DNA from: Variovorax paradoxus NBRC 15149
Lineage (GTDB): Bacteria; Pseudomonadota; Gammaproteobacteria; Burkholderiales; Burkholderiaceae_C
Reading direction: 5' to 3'
NCBI RefSeq assembly: GCF_001591365.1
Contig: NZ_BCUT01000001.1
Coordinates: 2,046,001-2,110,000, forward strand
Length of the DNA stretch: 64,000 bases
Part shown: piece by piece, positions 50,116-58,887 of the stretch
Layout of the letters: the number at the start of each line of letters is the position of its first letter
Numbering within the stretch: position 1 is the first letter of the stretch
Program-made: the position numbers and the translations under genes
Notes under the pieces: generated by a model
Seen by the model: the letters and a program-made list of their open reading frames with translations, nothing else
What the model was told of the DNA's origin: nothing
The model's database searches: none

Positions 50116-50254
50116 TGGACCCCCGCGCGCGGCCCGTGTGCCCGCGGTTGCGGGGGTCGACGCCGCGGAAGTGCGCGCCGTTCAGGCCTCGTGGGGAAAG
50201 TCTAGGAGCGGCCCCCTGCGGCGCCTATTCGCAAGAAGGCCTAGCGCGAACGGA

Positions 50255-50524
50255 CTAGGGCCTGTTAACGCTACGGAAGGGGATCGCGTTGCTTCGCCAA
50301 GGGGCTGGATGCAAGGCGCCCGGGCGCAGCAAGGCTTTGGCCTTGCAAGCGCGGGCAACGCCGCAGACGGCCCCTTGGCGAAGTAACCCGAAGGGAAGCT
50401 CGCCACAGCCCGCCCCTCCGCGTTGCGCTCCTTGTGCGTGCGCATGCACGCACGGCGTCACGCGCCTTGATGGGCGGGCTGTGTCGAGCTTCGCGACCCC
50501 TTCCGTAGCGTTAACAGGCCCTAG
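50255..50524. mobile_element. MITE-like element with 24-bp inner TIRs and CTAG target duplication
   Basis: Perfect inverted ends run 50255-50282 and 50497-50524 (outermost CTAG, then ggcctgttaacgctacggaa). The palindromic CTAG on each side can be read as a 4-bp target duplication of the YTAR type known for IS5-group insertion sequences. The element is 270 bp with no transposase gene. Inside are two stem-loops: gcttcgccaaggggc (50291-50305) pairs with 50370-50383, and 50398-50415 pairs with 50472-50490. It lies in the 425-base gap between katE and the CHAT gene; the remaining 139 bases (50116-50254) show nothing recognisable. Confidence 0.85.
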
Positions 50525-50540
50525 GACCGCAGGCCCTGCA

Positions 50541-52727
50541 TCAGGCGGGAATCGCATCGATGTTGGCACGGTCCCAGTGGCGGTGCCTGGCGATCGCGGC
50601 GATGAAGGCCTGCGCGATCTGCGTCGCCTCGCTGGTGTCGCCGAGGTTGGTGACCGGCGTGGCCGCCACGATGATGCCGGCGGGCGCATCGCCCTGCTGC
50701 GCGTTGGCGCCGATGCCGAGCGTGGAGAGCAGCTGCACGCCGTCGCCCACGGTGCAGATGGCCTTGCAGTGCTTGTACGCCTCCAGCACGAAGTGCACCG
50801 CATCGCCCATGCCCGCCAGCGCCGCCACGCCCTGGGCGCCGCCGGGGATCAGCACGGCATCGAACAGGACCGACGGCCCGTTGGCAAAGGTCATGTCGAC
50901 GTCGATCTGCCGCTTCGATGCGCTGGCGATGGTGCCCAGGCGGGCGCCCACCACCTTGCACTTGCCGCCGGCCTGCTCGAGCGCATCGCGGATCGGCTTG
51001 AGCGAGGCGGAGTCGATGCCGTCGGCCGCGAGGATCGCGATCTTGCGCGTGCGGATCGAGCCGTCGCCGCTGTCGGCCATGCTGAGCGCGGGCGACTCCT
51101 CGATGGGCAGGGTCATGCGGTGCTCGCGGTAGCCCGCGCGGCCCGCGGCCGCCTTGGCGTCCGGCGCGCCGATGCCCAGCGGCTCGGCCACGCGGCGCGC
51201 GAGCTTCTCGTCGACGTGCGCCAGGTTGTCGACCATGCGCTGGCGGATGGCCGGCACGTCGACCTTGGAGAGCTCGAAGCGGAAGGCCGCAACGATGTGC
51301 TCCTTCTCGGCCGCGCTCTGGCTGTTGAAGAACAGCCGCGCCTGCGTGAAGTGGTCGTCGAAGCTCGGGCTGCGCCGGCGCACCTTGGGCGACTCGAGCT
51401 CGTCGGGATGCGGCTGGAAGCCGACGCTGCCGCCGTCCACCCTGAACTCCTTGCCGTCGCCCAGCGAGTTGGGCTCGTAGGCCACCTGGCCGCGCGCGAT
51501 GGTCTGGCGGTGCATGCCGTCGCGCTGGAAGTTGTGGAACGGGCACACGCTCTTGTTGATGGGCAGCTCGTGGAAGTTGGCGCCGCCCAGGCGCGAGATC
51601 TGCGTGTCGGTATAGGAGAACAGGCGCCCCTGCAGCAGCGGGTCGTTGCTGAAGTCGATGCCGGGCACCACGTGCCCCGGATGGAAGGCCACCTGCTCGG
51701 TCTCGGCAAAGAAATTCTCGGGGTTGCGGTTGAGCACCAGCCGGCCGATGCGCTGCACCGGCACCATCTCCTCGGGGATCAGCTTGGTGGGATCGAGCAG
51801 GTCGAAGCCGAGCGAATCGGCCTTGTCGGGCGGCACCAGCTGCACGCCGAGCTCCCACTCGGGAAAGTCGCCCTGCTCGATCGCTTCCCACAGGTCGCGG
51901 CGGTGGAAATCGGGGTCCTTGCCCGCGACCTTCTGCGCCTCGTCCCATGCGAGGCCGTGGATGCCGAGCTTGGGCTTCCAGTGGAACTTCACGAAGTGGC
52001 TCTCGCCGCGCAGGTTGACGAAGCGGAAGGTGTGGACGCCGAAGCCTTCCATCATGCGCAGGCTGCGCGGAATGGCGCGGTCGCTCATCGCCCACATCAG
52101 CATGTGGGTGCTCTCGGGCATGAGCGAGACGAAATCCCAGAAGGTGTCGTGCGCGCTGGCGGCCTGCGGCATCTCGTGGTGCGGCTCGGGCTTGACGGCG
52201 TGGATCAGGTCGGGAAACTTCATCGCGTCCTGGATGAAGAACACCGGGATGTTGTTGCCCACGAGGTCGTAGTTGCCCTCGCGGGTGTAGAACTTGACGG
52301 CAAAGCCGCGCACGTCGCGCACCGTGTCGGCCGAGCCGCGCGAGCCGGCCACGGTGGAAAAGCGCACGAAAACGGGCGTCTTTGCGTCCGGGTCCTGCAG
52401 GAAGTCGGCGCAGGTGAACTGCGACATCGACTTGTAGACCTGGAAATAGCCATGCGCCGCCGAGCCGCGCGCATGCACCGCGCGCTCCGGGATGCGCTCG
52501 TGGTCGAAGTGCGTGATCTTCTCGCGCAGGATGAAATCTTCGAGCAGCGTGGGCCCGCGCACCCCGGCCTTGAGCGAATTGTGGTTGTCGGGGATCTGAA
52601 GACCCTGGTTGGTCGTCAGATTGGGCGCATGATCGGTTGCGAATCCATCGAGCTGCTGCTGCTTGGCGTTGCTGCCGTCCGTGGCCTTCGAGCGGCGTCC
52701 GGCGGCGGCCTTGTTCTGAGGCGTCAT
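50541..52727 (-). CDS. katE: Large-subunit catalase HPII (KatE)
   Basis: This 728-residue monofunctional haem catalase is of the large clade. The catalytic His lies in [14 protein letters not shown] (about 84-94), with the [16 protein letters not shown] segment, Asn in [13 protein letters not shown], the haem-ligand Tyr in [13 protein letters not shown], and an HNFQRDGM region. A C-terminal flavodoxin/DJ-1-like domain (about 575-728, [15 protein letters not shown]) is the hallmark of HPII enzymes. It removes hydrogen peroxide in the cytoplasm, typically in stationary phase. The start overlaps the stop of a tiny membrane-protein gene (ATGA). Confidence 0.97.
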   Translation of the reverse strand: MTPQNKAAAGRRSKATDGSNAKQQQLDGFATDHAPNLTTNQGLQIPDNHNSLKAGVRGPTLLEDFILREKITHFDHERIPERAVHARGSAAHGYFQVYKSMSQFTCADFLQDPDAKTPVFVRFSTVAGSRGSADTVRDVRGFAVKFYTREGNYDLVGNNIPVFFIQDAMKFPDLIHAVKPEPHHEMPQAASAHDTFWDFVSLMPESTHMLMWAMSDRAIPRSLRMMEGFGVHTFRFVNLRGESHFVKFHWKPKLGIHGLAWDEAQKVAGKDPDFHRRDLWEAIEQGDFPEWELGVQLVPPDKADSLGFDLLDPTKLIPEEMVPVQRIGRLVLNRNPENFFAETEQVAFHPGHVVPGIDFSNDPLLQGRLFSYTDTQISRLGGANFHELPINKSVCPFHNFQRDGMHRQTIARGQVAYEPNSLGDGKEFRVDGGSVGFQPHPDELESPKVRRRSPSFDDHFTQARLFFNSQSAAEKEHIVAAFRFELSKVDVPAIRQRMVDNLAHVDEKLARRVAEPLGIGAPDAKAAAGRAGYREHRMTLPIEESPALSMADSGDGSIRTRKIAILAADGIDSASLKPIRDALEQAGGKCKVVGARLGTIASASKRQIDVDMTFANGPSVLFDAVLIPGGAQGVAALAGMGDAVHFVLEAYKHCKAICTVGDGVQLLSTLGIGANAQQGDAPAGIIVAATPVTNLGDTSEATQIAQAFIAAIARHRHWDRANIDAIPA

Positions 52728-52891
52728 CGAGGGTCTTTCATGGGAGGGTCGGCTTCGTTGTCGAGAAAGAGGTCCAGCACGTTCACCAGCGCAATCAGGC
52801 AGATGAAGCCCGCCACGGCGGCCACCACCCAGAACAGGATTTCATCCCCCCAAGCACCGGTGAGTGAATCGAACAGCGACGACAGATCCAT
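52724..52891 (-). CDS. 55-residue membrane protein coupled to katE
   Basis: The short frame begins MDLSSLFDSLTGAWGDEILF, with one strong hydrophobic helix (ILFWVVAAVAGFICLIALVNVL) and a charged tail ending PPMKDPR. ATG 52891 follows a purine-rich region (gctggagcgaatc on the coding strand). Its stop overlaps the katE start (ATGA), which suggests the pair is translated together. No family is recognised. Small membrane partners of catalase are not a known feature. It is too short for certainty, but the hydrophobic profile and overlap support it. Confidence 0.6.
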   Translation of the reverse strand: MDLSSLFDSLTGAWGDEILFWVVAAVAGFICLIALVNVLDLFLDNEADPPMKDPR

Positions 52892-53227
52892 GATTCGCTC
52901 CAGCAGATCAGATTGAACAACTCGATGCTTGCGCTGCGGCCTCCATGAAGCCACGAAAGCGGGTTCGCGGGGGCAGTTGCGAGCGAATCCAAAGGTTATG
53001 TTTTTCTCACACTGTTACCCGTAGTGGCGCCTCGCCCGCGCTTGTGGGAGAGGCGGCGTCTACGCGGTAGGAGCGCACCGACAGCGGCTGGCTGCCGCCT
53101 ACGCGGGCTGGCGTGTCGGCCCGCATCCGCGCCCGGTGCGCAGCCGTAGCATCGAACACGGTCGGCACGAAGCCTGCTTGGGCATTCGTGGACCGAAGCC
53201 ATTCACACAGGGAAGAAAGAAAGAAAC
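52892..53227. other. Gene-free divergent region upstream of katE unit and transglutaminase gene
   Basis: This 336-base region shows no gene. It contains an AT-rich patch at about 52990-53020 (aaaggttatgtttttctcac) likely to belong to a promoter and a GC hairpin at about 53030-53057 (cgcctcgcccg ... gagaggcg). Bases 53062-53106 have paired tacgcgg motifs. It must hold promoters in both directions, but I could not place them exactly. The transglutaminase gene is preceded by a good purine-rich ribosome site (gggaagaaagaaagaaac). Confidence 0.4.
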
Positions 53228-54046
53228 ATGCAGATCAAGATCGGTTTCGACATCGAACTCGCCGTCACGGCGCCCACCGCACTGGTCTACATGCTGCATG
53301 TCCACCCTTCGCGCGCGGCGGACCTGCAGGACGGTGAGCACGTCACCCTCACGCCGCCGCTGCATACCGACTACTACATGGACGGCTTCGACAACCATTG
53401 CGCGCGCGTGCGCATTCCCGCGGGGGTAGCGAGCGTGCGGCTGCGCAACCATGCGGTGGTGTTCGACCCGGGCTGGGCCGATCCGGTGGACTTCGGCGCC
53501 GTCGAGCACGCGGCGGCGGACCTGCCGGTCGCCACCCTGCCCTTCCTGCTGCCGAGCCGCTACTGCGAGGTCGACAGCGAACTGCTCGCGTTCGCCTGGA
53601 GCAACTTTTCCAGCGTGGCGCCGGGCTGGCACCGCGTGCAGTCCATCTGCGACTTCGTGCACGAGCACCTGCGCTTCGACTACCAGAGCGCGCGCGCCAC
53701 GCGAACGGCGCTCGAGGGGTTCCGCGAGCGCACGGGCGTGTGCCGCGACTTCGCCCACCTGGCGATCACGCTGTGCCGCTGCATGAACATTCCCGCGCGC
53801 TATGCCACCGGCTACCTGGGCGACATCGGCATTCCGCCCGTGCCCTCCCCGATGGACTTCAGCGCCTGGTTCGAGGTGTACCTGGGCGAGCGCTGGTACA
53901 CCTTCGATGCGCGCCACAACGTGCCGCGCATCGGCCGCATCGTGATTGCGCGCGGACGCGACGCGGCCGACGTGCCGATCACCATGGTGTTCGGCGCCAA
54001 CTCGCTCAAGCGCTTCGAAGTGACGACCGAGGAAGTGCCGCAGTAG
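53228..54046 (+). CDS. Transglutaminase-like superfamily protein
   Basis: The 272-residue protein has an N-terminal beta region (about 1-110) and a transglutaminase-like core (about 150-250). The core shows the Cys motif RTGVCRDFAHLAITLCRC (Cys about 172), ARYATGYLGDIG and AWFEVYLGERWYTFDARHN with the conserved Asp. The place usually taken by the catalytic His is Ser in MDFSAWFEVY; a neighbouring His (ARHN) could substitute or the enzyme may be altered. No signal peptide is present, so it is cytosolic. Such proteins can act as cysteine peptidases or amidases. It is preceded by a strong purine-rich ribosome site. Confidence 0.85.
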   Translation: MQIKIGFDIELAVTAPTALVYMLHVHPSRAADLQDGEHVTLTPPLHTDYYMDGFDNHCARVRIPAGVASVRLRNHAVVFDPGWADPVDFGAVEHAAADLPVATLPFLLPSRYCEVDSELLAFAWSNFSSVAPGWHRVQSICDFVHEHLRFDYQSARATRTALEGFRERTGVCRDFAHLAITLCRCMNIPARYATGYLGDIGIPPVPSPMDFSAWFEVYLGERWYTFDARHNVPRIGRIVIARGRDAADVPITMVFGANSLKRFEVTTEEVPQ

Positions 54047-54056
54047 GCTCGCGGCT

Positions 54057-54965
54057 CTACGCGGGCAGGAAGCCGAGCATCTGCATCGCGGCGCGAAGGC
54101 CGGTGCGGCTGCGCTCCATCGCGTCCCAGGGCGTGTTGCCGGTGGCCAGGCGCGGGCCGATGTTCGCCACCGTCCAGTGGGCGGCGCTGTCCAGGTCGGG
54201 CAGCTCTTCCCAGGCGAGCGGCACCGACACGCCCATGCCCGGCCGCGCGCGCGCCGACCATGCGCTCACGGTGGTGGCGCCGAAGCCGTTGCGAAGGTAG
54301 TCCGCGAAGATCCGGCCCACGCGGTTGCGCGGCCCGCTCTTGGCCACGAAGCGCTCGGGCACGGTGCGCGCCAGGTGCTCGACGATGGCCCGCGAGAAGC
54401 CGCGCACCTCGTCCCAGCCGAACTGGCGCCGCAGCGGCACCACCACGTGCAGCCCCTTGCCGCCGCTGGTCTTGAGGAACGACGGCAGGCCGAGCTCGTC
54501 GAGCAGCACGCGCACCAGCAGCGCCGCCTCCTGCATCTGCTGCCAGTCGATGCCTTCGCCGGGATCGAGGTCGAAGGTCATGCGGTCGGGCTTGCCGAGG
54601 GCGCGCGAGGTGGCGTTCCAGGTGTGCAGCTCGACGGTGTTGAACTGCGCCGCGCCGACCAGCGCCTCTGCGGTGTCGATCTGCAGCAGCGGGTCGTGGC
54701 CCGGGTCGAGCGCGGGATCGAGCAGCTTGATGCCCGCGATGTCGCTGTGCTGCGCATGCTTCTGGAAGAACAGCTCGCCGCCCACGCCGTCGGGCGCGCG
54801 CACCAGCGCCACCGGCCGCCCTTCGAGGTGCGGCAGCATCAGCGGCGCGACGCGCGCGTAGTAGGCCGCGAGATCGCCCTTGGTGAGGCCGCTGGCGGCG
54901 TCGATCAGGCGCTCCGCGTGGGTGATGCGCGGCGCCTTCTGCGCCGTGGCCATGCGCGCGCTCAT
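54057..54965 (-). CDS. Stand-alone LigD polymerase/primase-domain protein
   Basis: The 302-residue protein matches the polymerase (AEP) module of LigD: LVRAPDGVGGELFFQKHA, the acidic metal motif MTFDLDPGEGIDWQQ (about 128), SFLKTSGGKGLHVVVPL (about 160) and GRIFADYLRN. No ligase or phosphoesterase module is present, although typical LigD proteins fuse all three. It adds ribonucleotides or deoxynucleotides at broken ends during non-homologous end joining. It overlaps the Ku gene stop by four bases (ATGA), so the two are expressed together; the ligase must be encoded elsewhere. Confidence 0.9.
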   Translation of the reverse strand: MSARMATAQKAPRITHAERLIDAASGLTKGDLAAYYARVAPLMLPHLEGRPVALVRAPDGVGGELFFQKHAQHSDIAGIKLLDPALDPGHDPLLQIDTAEALVGAAQFNTVELHTWNATSRALGKPDRMTFDLDPGEGIDWQQMQEAALLVRVLLDELGLPSFLKTSGGKGLHVVVPLRRQFGWDEVRGFSRAIVEHLARTVPERFVAKSGPRNRVGRIFADYLRNGFGATTVSAWSARARPGMGVSVPLAWEELPDLDSAAHWTVANIGPRLATGNTPWDAMERSRTGLRAAMQMLGFLPA

Positions 54966-55987
54966 GCCGCGCGGCGCCGGGCGGTGGCGCTCTTGGCCGC
55001 GCTGCGCTTGCGCGCGGCGCTGCTGCTGCTGCTGCTTTTTGCGGCGGCCTTGCCTGGGGCCCGGGGCTTGGCCTTGGACCTCGGTTTGGTTGCCGCGGGC
55101 GCCTCTTCTTCTTCATCGCCGCTGTCTTCGCCGGCCGCGGCCGCCTTGCCGCCGCCACCGCCCTTGCGCAGGCTGCGCTGCAGCAGCTCGGTGAGGTCGA
55201 TGATCTTCGCGCCGCGGCTCTCCAGCGCCTGGCCTTCCTCGGGCTCGATCTGCGTCACGGTCTCGGTCTGGCCCGCGGCCACCTTGCGGTCGACCAGGCG
55301 CAGGATCTCGTCCTTGAACTCGTCCTTGTAGTCGTCCGGGTCCCACTCGGCGCTCATGTCCTCGACCAGCTGCTCGGCCATCTTGATCTCGTGCTCGCGC
55401 AGCCCCGCCTTCTTCGCGTCTTCCGACGGCAGCGGCAGTTCGGTCCAGGGCCGGATGTCGGCGCCCCAGCGCAGCAGGTTCAGCACCAGCCCCGGGCCCA
55501 CCGGCACGAGCGCGGCCAGGTGCTGCTTGGTCTGGATCACCACGCGCGCCACGCCGATGCGCTGGGTGCGCTGCAGCGTCTCGCGCAGCAGCGCGTACAC
55601 CTTGGTGCCGCGGTTGATGGGCGCCACGTAGTAGGGCCGCTCGAGGTAGACGAAGGGAATGCCGTTGGCGGGCACGAAGCTCTCGATCTCGATGGTCTGC
55701 GTGGTCTTGGGATAGGCGTCGGCAATCTCCTTGTCGCTCAGCACCACGTATTCGCCGTCTTCGTACTCGATGCCCTTGACGATGTTCTCGCGCGCGATCT
55801 CCTTGCCGGTCTTCTTGTTGATGCGCTTGTAGCCGACCGGGTCCATCGTGCGCTTGTCGAGCCAGTCGAAGTCGATGGCGTGGTCGGTGGTGGCCGAGTA
55901 CAGCGCCACCGGGATGTGGACGAGGCCGAAGCTGATCGCGCCCTTCCACAGGACGCGCGGCGCGGGGGCTTTTTTCGAGACTGCCAT
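54962..55987 (-). CDS. ku: Non-homologous end-joining protein Ku
   Basis: In this 341-residue protein, the Ku core (about 10-260) starts LWKGAISFGLVHIPVALYSAT and contains YKRINKKTGKEI, IEIESFVPANGIPFVYLERPYYV and AEQLVEDMSAEWDP. A Lys/Ala/Ser-rich tail from about 270 (KPRSKAKPRAPGKAAAK) is the basic extension that assists DNA binding in long bacterial Ku proteins. Ku binds double-strand ends and recruits LigD. ATG 55987 gives the usual MAVSKK start; a GTG two codons earlier is possible. It is co-transcribed with the LigD-Pol gene. Confidence 0.97.
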   Translation of the reverse strand: MAVSKKAPAPRVLWKGAISFGLVHIPVALYSATTDHAIDFDWLDKRTMDPVGYKRINKKTGKEIARENIVKGIEYEDGEYVVLSDKEIADAYPKTTQTIEIESFVPANGIPFVYLERPYYVAPINRGTKVYALLRETLQRTQRIGVARVVIQTKQHLAALVPVGPGLVLNLLRWGADIRPWTELPLPSEDAKKAGLREHEIKMAEQLVEDMSAEWDPDDYKDEFKDEILRLVDRKVAAGQTETVTQIEPEEGQALESRGAKIIDLTELLQRSLRKGGGGGKAAAAGEDSGDEEEEAPAATKPRSKAKPRAPGKAAAKSSSSSSAARKRSAAKSATARRRAA

Positions 55988-56084
55988 GGACACACTCCTT
56001 CAGCCTCGAGACTCTGCGCCCCGGGCCGCTCGGCGATGTAGGAGCGCGGCGGCGCCTGCCGTAAGGCGCAGGCCGGCGTTTTCT

Positions 56085-56109
56085 CTCCCTCCCCTTCCGG
56101 GGGAGGGAG
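56085..56109. repeat. GC-rich palindromic (REP-like) element downstream of the deacylase gene
   Basis: The sequence ctccctccccttccgggggagggag is a near-perfect palindrome of the same family as the elements at 5692-5726 and 15683-15716. It begins eight bases past the stop of the deacylase gene on the minus strand and could serve as a transcript-end hairpin, although no T-run follows. Confidence 0.65.
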
Positions 56110-56117
56110 CAAATGCT

Positions 56118-57131
56118 TCAGGCCGATGGCGCGTGCGCCACGGACCCGAGCACGCGCTCGCTCGGGCGCGCGAAGTAGAACCATTCGGCGCCGGGCAACG
56201 CCAGCGCGTTGGGAAAGACGATGAAGCCGTCGTCCGGCGCGCTCACCAGCGTGCCGTCGTGGCGCATGCCGATGGGTTCGCCGCGCTGCACCGCATCGAA
56301 GGTGGCCCAGTCGCGCACGAAGCTGTCGTCCTCGTGCAGCCGGTCGGTCACGCTCGCCAGGCGCAGCAGCCGGGGCGGCGCGGGCGGCGTGCCCGCCAGG
56401 CCCTGTGGCAGCGCCGCCATGCCGAGCAGCGCGAGCGCGCGGCGGATGGCGCGCCAGGCCACCTCGGGCGCCTTCGGGTCCCGGTGCTGGCCGCATTCGA
56501 GCGTGACGCCGTAGCCGCCGCAATTGCGGATGTACTCGTTGGTGCCGCGGCCGAAGTCGATCGCGTCCTCGCCCACCGCGATGCCGGCGGAGCGCTGCGC
56601 GAGCCCCGCGGCATAGATGTCGAGCCAACCCTCCACCACGATGGGCGTGCCCAGGTGCAGCGCCAACAGCCCTTCCTCGCTGGCGCGTGCAAAGGGCTCG
56701 AGCGTGCCGGCGTTGTCGCGCGGGCCGATCATCGCGAAGGCCTCGCCCTCGCTCTGGAAGGAATGCAGGTCGAGCAGCACGTCGTGCCGCTCGATGATGG
56801 GGCACAGCACGTTGGTGACCCGGTCTTCGTAGTCCGCGGGCGCAGCGCTCGGCTTGAACAGGCGGTTGAGGTTGCGCTCGCCTTCGCGCTGCAGGCGCCG
56901 CCGCGCCAGCGGGTTGGCAACGGGCACCAGCGTGAGCTGCCCGCGCCGCAGCCGGAAGGTGCCGCCGTCGAGCTCGGCCAGCACGCGCTCGATGCCCGCC
57001 GTGCCGCAGGTCTCGTCGCCATGCACGCCGCCCAGCACGAGCAGCCGCGGGCCCGGCTCCAGCGCGGCGAAGGTATGGATGCGCAGGTTGTCGGTGGCGG
57101 CAGCAGCGGCGGCAAGAGGATCGGAGGACAT
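56118..57131 (-). CDS. Succinylglutamate desuccinylase/aspartoacylase-family zinc deacylase
   Basis: This 337-residue protein has an M14-like core with the zinc motif LGGVHGDETCGTAGI (His and Glu at about 37-40), the second His in DVLLDLHSFQSEGE (about 121), and GERNLNRLF with the conserved substrate-binding Arg pair. A VTLECGQH segment carries the catalytic Glu. It belongs to the AstE/aspartoacylase family, but the arginine-catabolic (ast) neighbours are absent, so the substrate is not known. The C-terminal part (DDGFIVFPNALALPGAEWFYF) is typical of the family. A palindromic repeat lies just after the stop. Confidence 0.87.
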   Translation of the reverse strand: MSSDPLAAAAAATDNLRIHTFAALEPGPRLLVLGGVHGDETCGTAGIERVLAELDGGTFRLRRGQLTLVPVANPLARRRLQREGERNLNRLFKPSAAPADYEDRVTNVLCPIIERHDVLLDLHSFQSEGEAFAMIGPRDNAGTLEPFARASEEGLLALHLGTPIVVEGWLDIYAAGLAQRSAGIAVGEDAIDFGRGTNEYIRNCGGYGVTLECGQHRDPKAPEVAWRAIRRALALLGMAALPQGLAGTPPAPPRLLRLASVTDRLHEDDSFVRDWATFDAVQRGEPIGMRHDGTLVSAPDDGFIVFPNALALPGAEWFYFARPSERVLGSVAHAPSA

Positions 57132-57313
57132 CCGGGCGATTATTGCGGAGGCCTTCCCCTGCGCGCAAAGACGCTACTCGTTTCATAGCGGCGCAGCGCG
57201 GCGCGCCGTGCCTACAGGGCATGCCTGGGCTGTCCTACCGGCTGCGGCCGGCGCGCCATGCAGGCTCGATCGTGGATGCACACAGACACCGCAGCGAAAA
57301 GGAACCGAGCGCC

Positions 57314-57586
57314 ATGAGCAGCACCAAGCCCCGTACCAAGGATCCGGCCGACCCGAGCGACCCGCTGCGGGACGCCGGCGGCGGCGACACCAAGACCCGG
57401 CAGGGCGGCGATTCGGCGCCGCGCCTGCCGCACGAGCGCGACGAGTCTTCCGACAGCCAGCAAACGCCGAACGGAACGCCGCCCGAGATCGGCCGCAAGG
57501 GCCACGAGGACATCGAACGCGGCAGCGTGGACACCGACCGCGGGCCGGTCACGGACCGCGTCTACAACGACAAGGTCAAGCGCTGA
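57314..57586 (+). CDS. Small hydrophilic, probably disordered protein
   Basis: The 90-residue product begins MSSTKPRTKDPADPSDPLRD. It is rich in Asp, Gly, Pro, Arg and Ser, has no hydrophobic stretch and no Cys, and ends DRGPVTDRVYNDKVKR. It looks intrinsically disordered. I do not recognise the family. A purine-rich sequence (gcgaaaaggaaccgagcgcc) precedes the ATG. The gene is divergent from the deacylase gene and convergent with rpe (nine-base gap). Longer upstream frames are not favoured because the composition changes at this ATG. Confidence 0.65.
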   Translation: MSSTKPRTKDPADPSDPLRDAGGGDTKTRQGGDSAPRLPHERDESSDSQQTPNGTPPEIGRKGHEDIERGSVDTDRGPVTDRVYNDKVKR

Positions 57587-57595
57587 GCCGGGGTT

Positions 57596-58294
57596 TTATT
57601 TGCCGGCCACGCCCGCCAGCTGGTCGCGCATGGCCGAGATCACCGCCGCGTAGTCCTTGGCATTGAAGATCGCGCTGCCGGCCACGAAGGTGTCGGCGCC
57701 GGCGGACGCCACGCGCGCGATGTTGTCCACCTTGATGCCGCCGTCCACCTCCAGCCGGATGTCGCGCCCGCTCTGCTCGATGCGCTTGCGCGCGAGCTCG
57801 ATCTTGCGCAGCGCCGAATCGATGAAGCTCTGCCCGCCGAAGCCGGGGTTCACCGACATGATCAGGATCAGGTCGATGTCGTCGATCGCCCAGTCCAGCG
57901 CCTCCAGGCCCAGCCCCGGGTTGAACACCAGCCCCGCCTTGCAGCCCGCGCCCTTGATGGCCTGGATGCTGCGGTTCACGTGCGGCGAGGCGTCGGGGTG
58001 GAAGCTGATGTAGTCGGCGCCCGCTTCCGCGAAGGAGGCGGCCAGCGCGTCGACCGGCTGGATCATCAGGTGCACGTCGATCGGCACCGCCTCGCCGTCG
58101 GCCGTCTTGGCATAGGGCTTGAGGGCCTTGCAGATCATCGGGCCGAAGGTCAGGTTGGGCACGTAATGGTTGTCCATCACGTCGAAATGGATCCAGTCGG
58201 CGCCGGCGGCGATGACCTTGGCCAGTTCGTCGCCCAGGTGGGCGAAATCGGCCGAGAGAATGGAGGGGGCGATGCGGAACGGCGTGCTGCTCAT
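57596..58294 (-). CDS. rpe: Ribulose-phosphate 3-epimerase
   Basis: This 232-residue TIM-barrel enzyme begins [23 protein letters not shown]. Family motifs are [21 protein letters not shown], the metal His and Asp in [22 protein letters not shown] and [12 protein letters not shown]. It interconverts ribulose-5-phosphate and xylulose-5-phosphate in the pentose phosphate and Calvin routes. ATG 58294 gives the standard length; the 119-codon in-frame extension upstream lacks the family start. The gene is divergent from apaG with 72 bases between. Confidence 0.97.
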   Translation of the reverse strand: MSSTPFRIAPSILSADFAHLGDELAKVIAAGADWIHFDVMDNHYVPNLTFGPMICKALKPYAKTADGEAVPIDVHLMIQPVDALAASFAEAGADYISFHPDASPHVNRSIQAIKGAGCKAGLVFNPGLGLEALDWAIDDIDLILIMSVNPGFGGQSFIDSALRKIELARKRIEQSGRDIRLEVDGGIKVDNIARVASAGADTFVAGSAIFNAKDYAAVISAMRDQLAGVAGK

Positions 58295-58366
58295 GCCCCC
58301 GATTGTCGCAGCCGGCGGAAAACCCGGAAAGCAGTGCAAGAGAAGGCTCCAGTTACCATCGCGCGC

Positions 58367-58762
58367 ATGCCGCACAGCCCCATCCGCGTCCAGGTCGAAC
58401 CGCGCTATCTCGCAGACCAGTCCTCGCCCAAGGACAAGATCTACACCTTTGCCTACACCGTCACCGTGACCAACGAGGGCGAGACCAGCGCCCAGCTCAT
58501 CGCCCGCCACTGGCTCATCAACGACGCCTCGGGCCATGCGCAGGAGGTCAAGGGCCTGGGCGTGATCGGCCAGCAGCCGCTCCTGGCGCCCGGCGAATCG
58601 TTCCGCTACACCAGCGGCTGCCGCCTGCAGGCGCCCAGCGGCACCATGCACGGCAGCTACTTCATGGTGACGGAAGACGGCGAGCGCTTCGACGTGCCGA
58701 TTCCGATGTTCGTGCTGGAGGCGGACATCGGCGGGGCGCCCGTCTCACGGGTACTTCATTAG
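58367..58762 (+). CDS. apaG: ApaG (Co2+/Mg2+ efflux-associated, FN3-like) protein
   Basis: The 131-residue protein begins [20 protein letters not shown] and contains the family motifs [43 protein letters not shown] and [15 protein letters not shown]. ApaG proteins adopt an immunoglobulin/FN3-like fold; the biochemical role is not settled, with links to cobalt resistance and diadenosine tetraphosphate metabolism. ATG 58367 is set by family length. It is divergent from rpe and lies 125 bases upstream of the Gcr-like gene, separated by a repeat. Confidence 0.96.
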   Translation: MPHSPIRVQVEPRYLADQSSPKDKIYTFAYTVTVTNEGETSAQLIARHWLINDASGHAQEVKGLGVIGQQPLLAPGESFRYTSGCRLQAPSGTMHGSYFMVTEDGERFDVPIPMFVLEADIGGAPVSRVLH

Positions 58763-58855
58763 CTCGCCCCCAGTCTTCGCGCACTTCGTGTCGCTACGCC
58801 AACCCCCTACCGGGGGCAACACCAGCGGCCCGGCAAAGCCGGTTCCGCGGTGTTT
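58762..58855. repeat. GC-rich repeat with a stem-loop between apaG and the Gcr-like gene
   Basis: The region carries gcccccagtcttcgcgcact, ccccctaccgggggc and a stem-loop at 58818-58854 in which aacaccagcggcccggc pairs with gccggttccgcggtgtt around a short aaa loop. The stem could terminate or process the apaG transcript, although no T-run follows immediately. From memory, this repeat type is frequent in Comamonadaceae intergenic DNA. Confidence 0.6.
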
Positions 58856-58887
58856 CTGGTATTTGGTTCTCCTTTTTAAGTTTTTTC

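Noticed and set aside
54461..54965. Considered whether the LigD-Pol gene is a truncated or frameshifted three-domain LigD.
   Set aside because: It has its own start coupled to ku and a normal C-terminal end, and no ligase or phosphoesterase remnants appear in any frame nearby.
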